A stretch of DNA of 64,000 nt from contig NZ_VUNG01000012.1 in NCBI RefSeq assembly GCF_009695775.1, forward strand, positions 16,703-80,702. The letters are read 5' to 3'. The stretch's first letter is position 1. Every line of letters starts with the position of its first letter. Of this stretch, positions 52,511-60,206 are shown one piece after another. The notes beneath the pieces are model-generated. The model made no database searches, was not told the DNA's origin, and was given only the letters and a program-made list of their open reading frames with translations. The position numbers and the translations under genes are program-made. The stretch is from Hallella mizrahii. GTDB lineage: Bacteria; Bacteroidota; Bacteroidia; Bacteroidales; Bacteroidaceae.

Positions 52511-53680
52511 TTATTTCAAGTTTTCTTTGTTTTTGGCGATGAGTTTCTTGATGGTTTCCACGCTCTTGCCGGTGGCGAAGCCGTCAGCGGGCGTGTGCAT
52601 GCAGTAGTCCACGAGCTTGTCGATGGTCGAGGTGGCTACGTGCATACGGGTGTCGGAAGAGGCGTAGTAGATAAATACCTTGCCGTCTTCGTCAGCAATC
52701 CAGCCGTTGGAGAACACCACGTTCATCACGTCACCGATATACTCCTCGCCCTGAGGAACGAGGAAATAGCCGCCCGGCTGGGCAATGACGCGTGTGGGAT
52801 CGTCGAGAGCTGTCATATACATATAGAGCACATAGCGCAGACCGCTGGCACAGCCGCGTACGCCGTGGGCGAGATGGAGCCAGCCTTGAGGAGTCTTGAT
52901 GGGGTGGGGACCCTCACCGTTCTTCACTTCCATGATGGTGTGATAGTGGCGCAGGTTGATGATCTTCTCTTCCTTCACCTCAGCGTGCTCGATGTCGTCG
53001 ACAAGTGCCCAGCCGATGCCACCGCCGGAACCAGCGTCGATGAAGCCGTCCTGAGGACGTGTGTAGAAAGCGTACTTTCCGTCGACAAACTCAGGGTGCA
53101 GCACGACGTTGCGTTGCTGGCTCTTGGATTTCAAGTCCGGCAGGCGTTCCCAGTTGATGAGGTCCTTCGTGCGGGCAATGCCGGCAGTGGCTGTTGCGGC
53201 ACTCAGGTCACCGGGCTGACTGTCGTCGTGCCGCTCTGCGCAGAACACGCCGTAGATCCATCCGTCTTCGTGGGCGGTGAGACGCATGTCATAGACATTG
53301 GTGGCGGGGATCACATCCTCGGGCATGGTGATGGGCTCAGGCCAGAAACGGAAGTTGTCTACGCCGTTGGGGCTTTCGGCAACAGCGAAGAAGCTCTTGC
53401 GGTCGGCACCCTCCACACGCACGACAAGCAGGTATTTGCCATGCCACTTGATGGCTCCGCTGTTGAGCGTGGCGTTCATCATGATGCGCTGCATCAGGTA
53501 GGGATTATCATTCTCATTGAAGTCGTAGCGCCACTCCAGCGGCGTGTGCTCGGCAGTGAGAACAGGATATTTATAACGTGTGTAGATGCCGTTGCCCCAT
53601 TCCAGCGGCTCGTTCTGGCGGGTAATCAATTCTTCATGGTGTGCGCGCAACTTGGCGACGCGGTCTTGGAATTCTGTCAT
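52511..53680 (-). CDS. 4-O-beta-D-mannosyl-D-glucose phosphorylase (GH130)
   Basis: The enzyme splits mannosyl-glucose with phosphate to give mannose 1-phosphate and glucose. The 389-residue five-bladed propeller protein matches GH130 subfamily 1 (NENDNPYLMQRIMMNATLNSGA, then VRVEGADRKSFF). D131 in VYDMRL corresponds to the proposed general acid of the B. fragilis enzyme. It lies in the same operon as the epimerase that makes its substrate, and needs no signal peptide, consistent with cytoplasmic action. Confidence 0.93.
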   Translation of the reverse strand: MTEFQDRVAKLRAHHEELITRQNEPLEWGNGIYTRYKYPVLTAEHTPLEWRYDFNENDNPYLMQRIMMNATLNSGAIKWHGKYLLVVRVEGADRKSFFAVAESPNGVDNFRFWPEPITMPEDVIPATNVYDMRLTAHEDGWIYGVFCAERHDDSQPGDLSAATATAGIARTKDLINWERLPDLKSKSQQRNVVLHPEFVDGKYAFYTRPQDGFIDAGSGGGIGWALVDDIEHAEVKEEKIINLRHYHTIMEVKNGEGPHPIKTPQGWLHLAHGVRGCASGLRYVLYMYMTALDDPTRVIAQPGGYFLVPQGEEYIGDVMNVVFSNGWIADEDGKVFIYYASSDTRMHVATSTIDKLVDYCMHTPADGFATGKSVETIKKLIAKNKENLK

Positions 53681-53789
53681 TTGTGAATGGTTTTATCAGG
53701 TGATAATATATTTTTCTTTATTTGTGTTCTTGCCAATGCTGGCTCGTGGGGGATCTTCCTGTGTGATGAGACTGGCAAGGCAGTGTATG

Positions 53790-54845
53790 CTATTTGGTCT
53801 TGGCGATGTCCTTGACGGTCAGCACACGGGGATCTTCTACCCAGGTCTTGAAGTCGTCGGCATCAGGATGCCCGGCGTATGGCACATAGAGTTCTTTGGC
53901 ATTGTCCCAGGCGTTGCGCCAGAAAAGTACATAGCAGATGGGATAAGGCTTGATGGCCGGCCAAAGCACTGTAGTGAACCAGTTTTTGATTGGCAGCTTC
54001 TGTGATCCAGTCTCTGTCAGGGCGATGAGTTTTTGGTGTTTCTTGCCCATTTCGGTCAACCGACTGAGCTCGTGCTCAATATTCTTTGTGTAGTTTTCGG
54101 CACTGCCTTCAAAGTCGTAGAGGTCCACGCCAAGCAGATCCACGTATTTATCTCCCGGATAATAGATCTCCAGACTTGCGTCGCCTGTGTTTGGAGAGAA
54201 GCCCCACACGAGGTTGTTAAGGCCTTGGCGCTTCATAAACTGATAGGTATAGACATAGAGTTGCTTGTATTGCTCGGTGGTGCAACTGTTTTTTCCCCAC
54301 CAGAACCATCCGCCGCCCATCTCGTGCCAAGGGCGGAAGATGACAGGTATCGGCTGTCCTTTGTCGTCGCGCAGAGAAGCCAGGAATCGGGCCACACGCT
54401 TCATGCGCTGGGCAAACTCCTTGCATAGCTTGCCGCCGGGCAGGATTTCTCCGACCGGCCTGCCTTCGGTATCCCAAGCGTTCTTGCCGGTGACCGGGTT
54501 GTTGGGGTGCCAGCTGATCTCCACGATGCCGCCGCGGCGGTTCTGTGCTTTGATTTCCTGGCGCATACGGTCGAAAGGAACACCGTCGAGATTTTTTGCT
54601 TTTCCCAATTCCAAGTCACCGAGTTCAAACCCCATCACGGCGGGATAGTCCCCGCAGACTTCTTTTACGTCGCTGCGTCCCTTCTCTAAATTCCAGTTAT
54701 GTCCATAGATAGGATCGTCTTGATGGCCTGTCATCACACCGTATTTTTGCAACTTTGCCATGCGCCGGATGAGTTGTGTGGCGGGCGAGGCGGCGCAGTT
54801 GAGGCCGAGGAGCAGCAATAATGCCGTAATGATCGATGTCTTCAT
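53790..54845 (-). CDS. GH26 endo-beta-1,4-mannanase
   Basis: The 351-residue protein has a signal peptide (MKTSIITALLLLLGLNCAAS) and a GH26 catalytic barrel. The acid/base is E175 in RPWHEMGGGWFWW and the nucleophile is E278 in ALTETGSQ. GH26 enzymes of this kind release mannobiose from mannan. It is upstream of the phosphorylase and downstream of an acetyl esterase. A 22 bp-period array (54862-54949) lies in the spacer just before its start codon. Confidence 0.93.
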   Translation of the reverse strand: MKTSIITALLLLLGLNCAASPATQLIRRMAKLQKYGVMTGHQDDPIYGHNWNLEKGRSDVKEVCGDYPAVMGFELGDLELGKAKNLDGVPFDRMRQEIKAQNRRGGIVEISWHPNNPVTGKNAWDTEGRPVGEILPGGKLCKEFAQRMKRVARFLASLRDDKGQPIPVIFRPWHEMGGGWFWWGKNSCTTEQYKQLYVYTYQFMKRQGLNNLVWGFSPNTGDASLEIYYPGDKYVDLLGVDLYDFEGSAENYTKNIEHELSRLTEMGKKHQKLIALTETGSQKLPIKNWFTTVLWPAIKPYPICYVLFWRNAWDNAKELYVPYAGHPDADDFKTWVEDPRVLTVKDIAKTK

Positions 54846-54861
54846 GGTGATATGGTTTTAT

Positions 54862-54949
54862 GTTTTGAATACTATAGTTATATGATATGAATGCTATGTC
54901 TGTGTGATATGAATGCTATGTCTGTATGATTTGGTGTTGTGCCGATGTT
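54862..54949. repeat. 22 bp-period tandem array inside the mannan operon
   Basis: GATATGAATGCTATGTCTGT occurs twice, at 54884 and 54906, exactly 22 bp apart. A diverged copy starts at 54862 (14 of 22 matches) and a poorer one at 54928. The array occupies nearly the whole spacer between the acetyl esterase stop (54948) and the mannanase start (54845). Confidence 0.88.
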
Positions 54950-56231
54950 ATTTGATGTCCATCATCTTCAGCAGCCATGCCTCCCATTCGTCCCACTGCT
55001 CTTGAAACCAATAGTGGCCGGTGAGCTGGTAGACACTGAGATGCTTGGGTGCCTTGACGATGTTGTAGGTGCCGTAGGACGATGTCGGTGGCACCACCTC
55101 GTCGTTGTATCCGAAAGAGAACCAGCAGGGACAGGTCACCCGACGGGCGAAGTTGACGCCGTCGTAGTAGCGCGCACCTTTGATGCGGGCCTCGCTGGGG
55201 TTCTTGACCTGATAGAAGTAGTGCGGCCATCCACCGGCGACACCTTTCAGTTCACTCTCGTAGTCGCACATGGCATCGTGGACAGCGCCCATGAAACTCA
55301 CGCGTTTGTCGAGAGCAGCCACGGCGAGCGAGAGGAAACCGCCCTGGCTTGAGCCTGTCACGCCGAGGTGCTGGCCGTCCCACTGAGGCAGTGAGGCAAT
55401 ATAGTCGACGCAGCGCACGGCACCGACGACGACACGCTTATAGTAGTTCTTATCTGGGTTGTCGAGATTCGTGTCCCAATAGTTGTCGAGTCCGCCACGG
55501 AAGATCTCGTCATAGACATGTTGCGGCAGGGTCACGGGCAGGCCGTGGATGCCGATCTCCAGCGTGATGGCACCGCGTGAGGCAGTGTAGACGTCACCGC
55601 TGTAGGGGCGCACGCCAGCACCGGGCACACGGAGCAGAGCTGGATATTTTCCTGGTTTCACCGGCACAGAAAGGATGCCGAAGATGCGTCCGCCGGGGCG
55701 GTCATTGACAAAACTCACCTCATAGACATTGACATCTTTGGTCGAGCGGTCGGGCAGGGGAGTGAGATGCGGGTCAAGATCGTATTGCCGGGCCTGCTTC
55801 AAAGCCTTGTTCCAAAAATCGTCGAAGTCTTCGGGGCATTGTGTGGCGGGCACGATCTTCTCAGGATCAAAGGCTGCCGTGCACAGTCCGTCATAGTCCT
55901 TGCCGTCGACGTGTGCCGTGACCTTGAGACGATAGAAGCCCGGACGGGTCAGTTTTCCGGTGAGATGGGTGACACCGTCTTTAAGCGTGACACCTTTTTT
56001 ATATATAGAAGGATACATCACCGGCCCGGCTTCATAGTCGACCTGAGCGTTGGCCAGTGGTGTGCCCGACTTGAGAACGGAGACCGTGAATTGTGCAGTC
56101 TGACCCACATGATAGTTCCAGTCGCTGTGATCGGGCTGTACAGTCACAGTGATGTTGTTGCCTTTGATCTGTGCGCCAATAGTCATGCAGACCAGCAGGA
56201 TCATCAAGGAGAGAAGGGAAAGTCGCTTCAT
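54948..56231 (-). CDS. Acetyl xylan esterase-type esterase (CE7 family)
   Basis: The 427-residue secreted protein has a signal peptide (to about residue 20), an N-terminal beta-sandwich domain (about 25-120), and an alpha/beta hydrolase domain related to acetyl xylan esterase and cephalosporin-C deacetylase. The triad is S295 (GSSQGG), D377 (YNDEVV) and H406 (LTGHYW). In this setting it probably removes acetyl groups from mannan so that the mannanase can act. It is the first gene of the minus-strand mannan operon. Confidence 0.88.
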   Translation of the reverse strand: MKRLSLLSLMILLVCMTIGAQIKGNNITVTVQPDHSDWNYHVGQTAQFTVSVLKSGTPLANAQVDYEAGPVMYPSIYKKGVTLKDGVTHLTGKLTRPGFYRLKVTAHVDGKDYDGLCTAAFDPEKIVPATQCPEDFDDFWNKALKQARQYDLDPHLTPLPDRSTKDVNVYEVSFVNDRPGGRIFGILSVPVKPGKYPALLRVPGAGVRPYSGDVYTASRGAITLEIGIHGLPVTLPQHVYDEIFRGGLDNYWDTNLDNPDKNYYKRVVVGAVRCVDYIASLPQWDGQHLGVTGSSQGGFLSLAVAALDKRVSFMGAVHDAMCDYESELKGVAGGWPHYFYQVKNPSEARIKGARYYDGVNFARRVTCPCWFSFGYNDEVVPPTSSYGTYNIVKAPKHLSVYQLTGHYWFQEQWDEWEAWLLKMMDIK

Positions 56232-56343
56232 TGTTTTGATGTTGTCTTTATGTTATTAGGTTGTCGGAGTCGGTCGGCACGAAAGTGTCAGCCTTCACCG
56301 GATTCATATTGAACTGTTTTGCTTGTATGATTGAAATCTGCTG

Positions 56344-56351
56344 CAAAGATA
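56344..56351 (-). promoter_or_regulatory. -7 box for the mannan operon
   Basis: TATCTTTG on the minus strand, about 112 bp before the esterase ATG. A TTTG 12 bp further up is too close for the normal -33, which may mean that activator help is needed. Confidence 0.5.
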
Positions 56352-56554
56352 AGAGTTTCATTCCAAACTGAATAATATAATTTTGACATAAACACGTACT
56401 TTCATCCTATTTTTGTTTTGGCGGTAAAAAAATGTTAGAAATCAAAGGTTTGATATCGAAACAATCACTTGTCAGAGAGGTATGTATTATCTTTTTTTAC
56501 ATGATAGTATTGTATTTGGTAAATATAGTATTACACGGTTTTTAATATATTCTT

Positions 56555-56562
56555 TACCTTTG
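56555..56562 (+). promoter_or_regulatory. -7 box for the divergent esterase leader
   Basis: TACCTTTG matches TAnnTTTG. The expected -33 position holds GGTTTTTA, a weak match. The predicted start near 56569 is 345 nt upstream of the esterase gene. Confidence 0.5.
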
Positions 56563-56568
56563 CAATCA

Positions 56569-56839
56569 TAGACAATGTATGCGTAAACATTGATAAGACA
56601 CAATAGGATTGATCAAATATCACCAGCCTTTTTAGGCAAAATATGTATAGTAATAATATATAGGTAGTTTTTTTGTAGGAAGAGAGGAGTCGTGAGATTG
56701 CTCTCTTTTTCAGCTTTACAGTTTAGTAACAGCTGTGTGTCACACACGAAGTTGTTAGGCTGATGAAGTTTCAAAGGTAGATAGATATTGTGTATTCAAG
56801 GGCAGCCACGGGCGGTATCATGCTTGCCGTGGCTTTTTT
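56569..56839 (+). ncRNA. Structured leader or small RNA upstream of the esterase gene
   Basis: Between the -7 box at 56555 and the gene at 56913 lie several hairpins and no reading frame. AAGAGAG pairs with CTCTCTT (56680-56707) and is followed by TTTTC. TAACAGCT with GTGTGTCACACAC sits at about 56727-56758. AGCCACGG pairs with CCGTGGCT (56804-56834) and is followed by TTTTTT. The last is a convincing terminator, so the RNA either ends there as a small RNA of about 270 nt or acts as an attenuator. No known RNA family was recognised. Confidence 0.5.
56804..56839 (+). terminator. Terminator at the end of the structured leader
   Basis: An 8 bp perfect stem (AGCCACGG/CCGTGGCT) with a 15 nt loop is followed directly by six T residues. 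It lies 73 bp before the esterase start. Confidence 0.8.
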
Positions 56840-56912
56840 CTTATATATCCGACAATAATAATAAGGAGAAAGAGTTGATGAAAGATAGAAACCCAACTAA
56901 AATATTATATAT

Positions 56913-58370
56913 ATGACAACTAAACAATTCTTTGTTTCGCTTGCAGCCCTTGTTTTGCCACTCATGGGTCAGGCGAAAGTCAGACTGCCCCACTTGGTTT
57001 CTGATGGCATGGTATTGCAGCAGCAGAGCGAAGCCCGCCTGTGGGGATGGGACCAGCCCGGCAAGACGGTACGCGTCAGCGTGTCGTGGAGCAGTGATGT
57101 CTACACGGTTCGTACCGCTCGCGACGGAAAGTGGCAGGTCAAGGTCAAGACGCCTAGGGCCGGCTACACGCCGTTGTCGGTGACCTTCGACGATGGCGAG
57201 AAGACGACGATCAACGGGCTGCTCAGTGGCGAAGTATGGGTATGTGCCGGACAAAGCAACATGGAATTTCCCGTGCGTGGCTTTGGCAACTGTCCCCTGA
57301 AGGACTACAACGAGGTGGTCTCCACCGCTTCTGATGTGCGAGGCATTCATTTTGTGAAGATTCCAAGCGTGATGCGCACCAAGCCTCAGGACGATGCCGA
57401 TTGTCAATGGAAGACTGTGGATGTCAACACTGTGGAGGACTGCAGTGCAGTAGGCTATTTCTTTGCCCGCAAGGTGAGCAGTGTGGCCAATGTGCCGGTG
57501 GGCTTGATACTTGCCAACAAAGGTGGCTCGCGCGTGGAGAGTTGGCTCGATGCCGACAATCTGAAGAAATACACACAGGAAGAACTCGATTCCGGCAAGA
57601 TGGTGAAGAAGTTCCCCTACGACTATCTTCGCCCGTTGTTGTGGGGCAATGGCACTTTCCACCCTATCCTCAACTACACGGTCAAGGGCATCCTCTACTA
57701 TCAGGGATGCTCCAATGTCGGTGCGCCGGGCAATGAATATTCCGACCGGCTGAAGCTCCTCGTGGAACAATGGCGCCGCGACTTCGGTGAGGGAGAGATC
57801 CCGTTTTACTTTGTGCAGATTGCTCCTTATATATATGGTGACGGAGCCGACGGTATTTCCGGTGCTTTGCTGCGCGAACAGCAGGAACGTGCGGCCAGCA
57901 TTATTCCCAACAGTGCTCTGGTCTGCACCAATGATCTTGTTTATCCTTGGGAGAGAAACCAGATCCATCCCTGTCAGAAACAGCCCGTGGGCGAGCGTCT
58001 CGCCTTCCTTGCGCTCAACCGCAACTATGGCTTTAAGAGCATCAAATGCGAGAGTCCGGTGTATAAGAGCATGTTTGTCGAGGGCGACACCTGCTATGTA
58101 AGCATTGACAAAACCTATGGTGGCATCTCGCGCTACGATGATATCGAGGGATTTGAAGTGGCTGGAGCCGACAAGATTTTCCATCGTGCTGTGGCAGGGC
58201 ACTTTTGGGTGGCAGGCCAGGATCGCCGCAATGAGACGATCTTCGTTACGTCGCCAGAGGTGAAGCAACCAAAGTATGTGCGTTACTGCTTCCGCAATTT
58301 CGAGCTGGGCAACCTGAAAAACTGCGCCAATCTGCCGTTGATGCCGTTCCGGACAGACAAGGACGAATAG
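56913..58370 (+). CDS. Secreted sialate O-acetylesterase-type esterase
   Basis: The 485-residue protein has a signal peptide ending near GQAKV, a short beta domain, and an SGNH hydrolase domain (PF03629). The nucleophile is S115 in CAGQSNMEF. The family's conserved G-rich and N-containing blocks (GSRVESW, YYQGCSN) follow, and the C-terminal histidine is in QIHPCQK. Family members remove acetyl groups from sugars. Its place beside the mannan operon suggests acetylated mannan rather than sialic acid. A long structured leader lies upstream. Confidence 0.85.
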   Translation: MTTKQFFVSLAALVLPLMGQAKVRLPHLVSDGMVLQQQSEARLWGWDQPGKTVRVSVSWSSDVYTVRTARDGKWQVKVKTPRAGYTPLSVTFDDGEKTTINGLLSGEVWVCAGQSNMEFPVRGFGNCPLKDYNEVVSTASDVRGIHFVKIPSVMRTKPQDDADCQWKTVDVNTVEDCSAVGYFFARKVSSVANVPVGLILANKGGSRVESWLDADNLKKYTQEELDSGKMVKKFPYDYLRPLLWGNGTFHPILNYTVKGILYYQGCSNVGAPGNEYSDRLKLLVEQWRRDFGEGEIPFYFVQIAPYIYGDGADGISGALLREQQERAASIIPNSALVCTNDLVYPWERNQIHPCQKQPVGERLAFLALNRNYGFKSIKCESPVYKSMFVEGDTCYVSIDKTYGGISRYDDIEGFEVAGADKIFHRAVAGHFWVAGQDRRNETIFVTSPEVKQPKYVRYCFRNFELGNLKNCANLPLMPFRTDKDE

Positions 58371-58405
58371 CAGGCAACATTTTTCGACGTAGCTGAAAAA
58401 GCAAG

Positions 58406-58446
58406 CGCCCTTGGAGCTATCCTTATGACAGGATACTCCAAGGGCG
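58406..58446 (+). terminator. Hairpin after the esterase gene
   Basis: A stem (CGCCCTTGGAG with CTCCAAGGGCG, inner ATCCT/AGGAT) lies 36 bp after the stop. The tract after it is weak in T (TTGTCGTTG), so efficiency is uncertain. Confidence 0.65.
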
Positions 58447-58454
58447 TTGTCGTT

Positions 58455-58590
58455 GAGGACAGCAGTTGCTGTCACAGAATGTTGACAGTACCGTCGCAGA
58501 GGACAGCAGGCACTGTCGCTTGATTTTGATGGTGCCGAATAGAGGACAGCAGGTGCTGTCGCTTGGTTTTGACGGTTCCGTTTTTGAGGA
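58455..58590. repeat. 44/43 bp-period tandem array with internal hairpins
   Basis: GAGGACAGCAG recurs at 58455, 58499 and 58542, with a remnant GAGGA at 58586, giving steps of 44, 43 and 44 bp. Each unit contains a small inverted repeat (GACAGCA/TGCTGTC), perfect in the first and third units. The later half carries TTGA and ACCG/GCCG-like runs. It lies between the convergent esterase and sugar-transferase genes. Confidence 0.9.
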
Positions 58591-58600
58591 ATCGGAGACT

Positions 58601-60022
58601 TTAGTAGGCGTGCTCGTCGTGGATGAAGAAAGAGCGGAAAGTCATGCCTATGATTTTCAAGTCCAGTCCCACGTTCCAGTGCTCCATGTACCAGATGTCG
58701 CGCTGTATGCGCTCTTCCATCTGCCAGAGCTCTTTTGTCTCACCACGGCATCCGGTGACCTGTGCCCATCCGGTGATGCCGGGCTTGCAGAAATGCCGTA
58801 CCATGTATTTGTCGATGAGCTTGCCGTACATCTCAGTATGGGCGAGCATGTGGGGACGCGGCCCCACGATACTCATGTTGCCGATGAGCACATTGAAGAA
58901 CTGCGGCAGCTCGTCGATATTGTATTTCCGGATGAAGTTGCCGAAGGGGAACTTGCGCGGGTCGTTCTCGGTGGCTTGCTTGCTGTCAGAATCCTTGTTG
59001 ACGTGCATCGAGCGGAACTTATAGCACCAGAAGGTCTTGCCGTTGAGTCCCGTGCGCTTCTGCTTGAAGAACACGGGTCCGGGGCTTTGAATCTTGATGA
59101 TGATACCCACTACGAGTGTCAGGGGTACCAGGAAGAGGCAGGTCACACTGCTCACTGCTAGATCAAAGGCACGTTTGAGCAGCTTGTTATAGGGTTGCAT
59201 CAGTGGCGAGCTGTGGTTGGTGAAGAAGACATGATCACCCATGCGTATCGGACGCAGATGTACGGCGGACCCTATAAAGGTACGTGGTACATAATAGAAA
59301 TAAACCACGTTTTTATCGCAGGAACGCATGATTCGCTCGATTTCACTACCCATCTCGTGTGGCAGGCTACAGTATACGATGTCTATACCGGATTGCTTCA
59401 GCAGCGAGCGGTCGTTTTTTTGCATCACCTGATTGAGTTGGCTCAGTGTGCCCAGATAGTGGAAATCGTCTGTGCTGCCTTTGATGGGCGTATCGCTGTA
59501 ATAGCCCAATGAGCGATAGCCCATTTCGGGATTGTCCGTCATTTCTTTATGTAAGGTCAGCAGAGCAGGATCATCACCGACAAAGAGTACTCTCCGCACA
59601 TTGTGGCCATGGCGTCGTAGACGGTTGACGATACTACGCTCGCAAATACGCGAAACTATCAGAAACGCGTAGGAGACAAGGGAGAAAAACAGCAAGAAGT
59701 GCAGCGGCGTGTTGTTGAAGATGAGCTTCAGCAGCACGGCAAGGGAGATGGTGAAGGTCAGTGTCAAACGGAAAACGTTGACCGACACATCGATCAGACG
59801 CAGCAACCGGAAGTGGACGATGGTGCGGAAGAAGATCTCGCCGATCAAAATAGCCACATTGGTTAGCACAACTACGACCCGCGTATAGGTGTGGAAGTAG
59901 TCGGGAATGTTTTTTCCAAGCACTATGAAAGTGATGTAAAAAACAAAGTTGATGATGACGAAGTCGCAGCATGAAATAGCGGCCAATAGAGTTTTGCTTC
60001 TGTCTATGTTAATGTTGCTCAC
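58601..60022 (-). CDS. Undecaprenyl-phosphate sugar phosphotransferase
   Basis: The enzyme starts exopolysaccharide or O-antigen assembly by moving a sugar phosphate onto undecaprenyl phosphate. The 473-residue protein has four N-terminal membrane segments, a Rossmann-like domain (RRVLFVGDDPALLTLH), a fifth membrane segment, and the C-terminal bacterial sugar transferase domain (KRTGLNGKTFWCYKFRSM, then GNMSIVGPRPHM and KPGITGWAQVTG). A GTG at 60022 is chosen. The longer frame starting at TTG 60130 overlaps the promoter. A run of eight C (G in the transcript) lies in the leader. Confidence 0.88.
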   Translation of the reverse strand: MSNINIDRSKTLLAAISCCDFVIINFVFYITFIVLGKNIPDYFHTYTRVVVVLTNVAILIGEIFFRTIVHFRLLRLIDVSVNVFRLTLTFTISLAVLLKLIFNNTPLHFLLFFSLVSYAFLIVSRICERSIVNRLRRHGHNVRRVLFVGDDPALLTLHKEMTDNPEMGYRSLGYYSDTPIKGSTDDFHYLGTLSQLNQVMQKNDRSLLKQSGIDIVYCSLPHEMGSEIERIMRSCDKNVVYFYYVPRTFIGSAVHLRPIRMGDHVFFTNHSSPLMQPYNKLLKRAFDLAVSSVTCLFLVPLTLVVGIIIKIQSPGPVFFKQKRTGLNGKTFWCYKFRSMHVNKDSDSKQATENDPRKFPFGNFIRKYNIDELPQFFNVLIGNMSIVGPRPHMLAHTEMYGKLIDKYMVRHFCKPGITGWAQVTGCRGETKELWQMEERIQRDIWYMEHWNVGLDLKIIGMTFRSFFIHDEHAY

Positions 60023-60046
60023 GATGGTGGATTGATTTATTCTACT

Positions 60047-60054
60047 CCCCCCCC
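60047..60054. repeat. Eight-base C/G homopolymer in the sugar-transferase leader
   Basis: Eight consecutive C on the plus strand (G in the mRNA) lie between the promoter at 60100-60131 and the GTG start at 60022. Such tracts can slip during replication. Confidence 0.75.
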
Positions 60055-60099
60055 GTTCGCTGGGGTAAGAGATTCCCTTTGCTGTTGTTCTTATTGTGG

Positions 60100-60131
60100 C
60101 AAATTTACGACTTAATTTTAGAATATACAAA
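60100..60131 (-). promoter_or_regulatory. Promoter of the sugar phosphotransferase gene
   Basis: On the minus strand TTTG (60128-60131) and TAAATTTG (60100-60107) are 20 bp apart. The predicted start near 60093 gives a leader of about 70 nt. Confidence 0.75.
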
Positions 60132-60169
60132 TATTAGCCACTAAAAAAGTACATGTAGTTTTTTTTTAT

Positions 60170-60177
60170 TAACTTTG
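60170..60177 (+). promoter_or_regulatory. -7 box for the SpmA/SpmB fusion gene
   Basis: TAACTTTG matches TAnnTTTG, 29 bp before the ATG at 60207, after a T-rich run. No clear -33. Confidence 0.5.
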
Positions 60178-60206
60178 CACATCAAAAGATGAATCATAAG
60201 ATATAA

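Noticed and set aside
56841..58475. 544-codon open frame antisense to the SGNH esterase
   Set aside because: The plus-strand frame has a signal peptide and the GQSNM motif; the antisense product has no recognisable domain.
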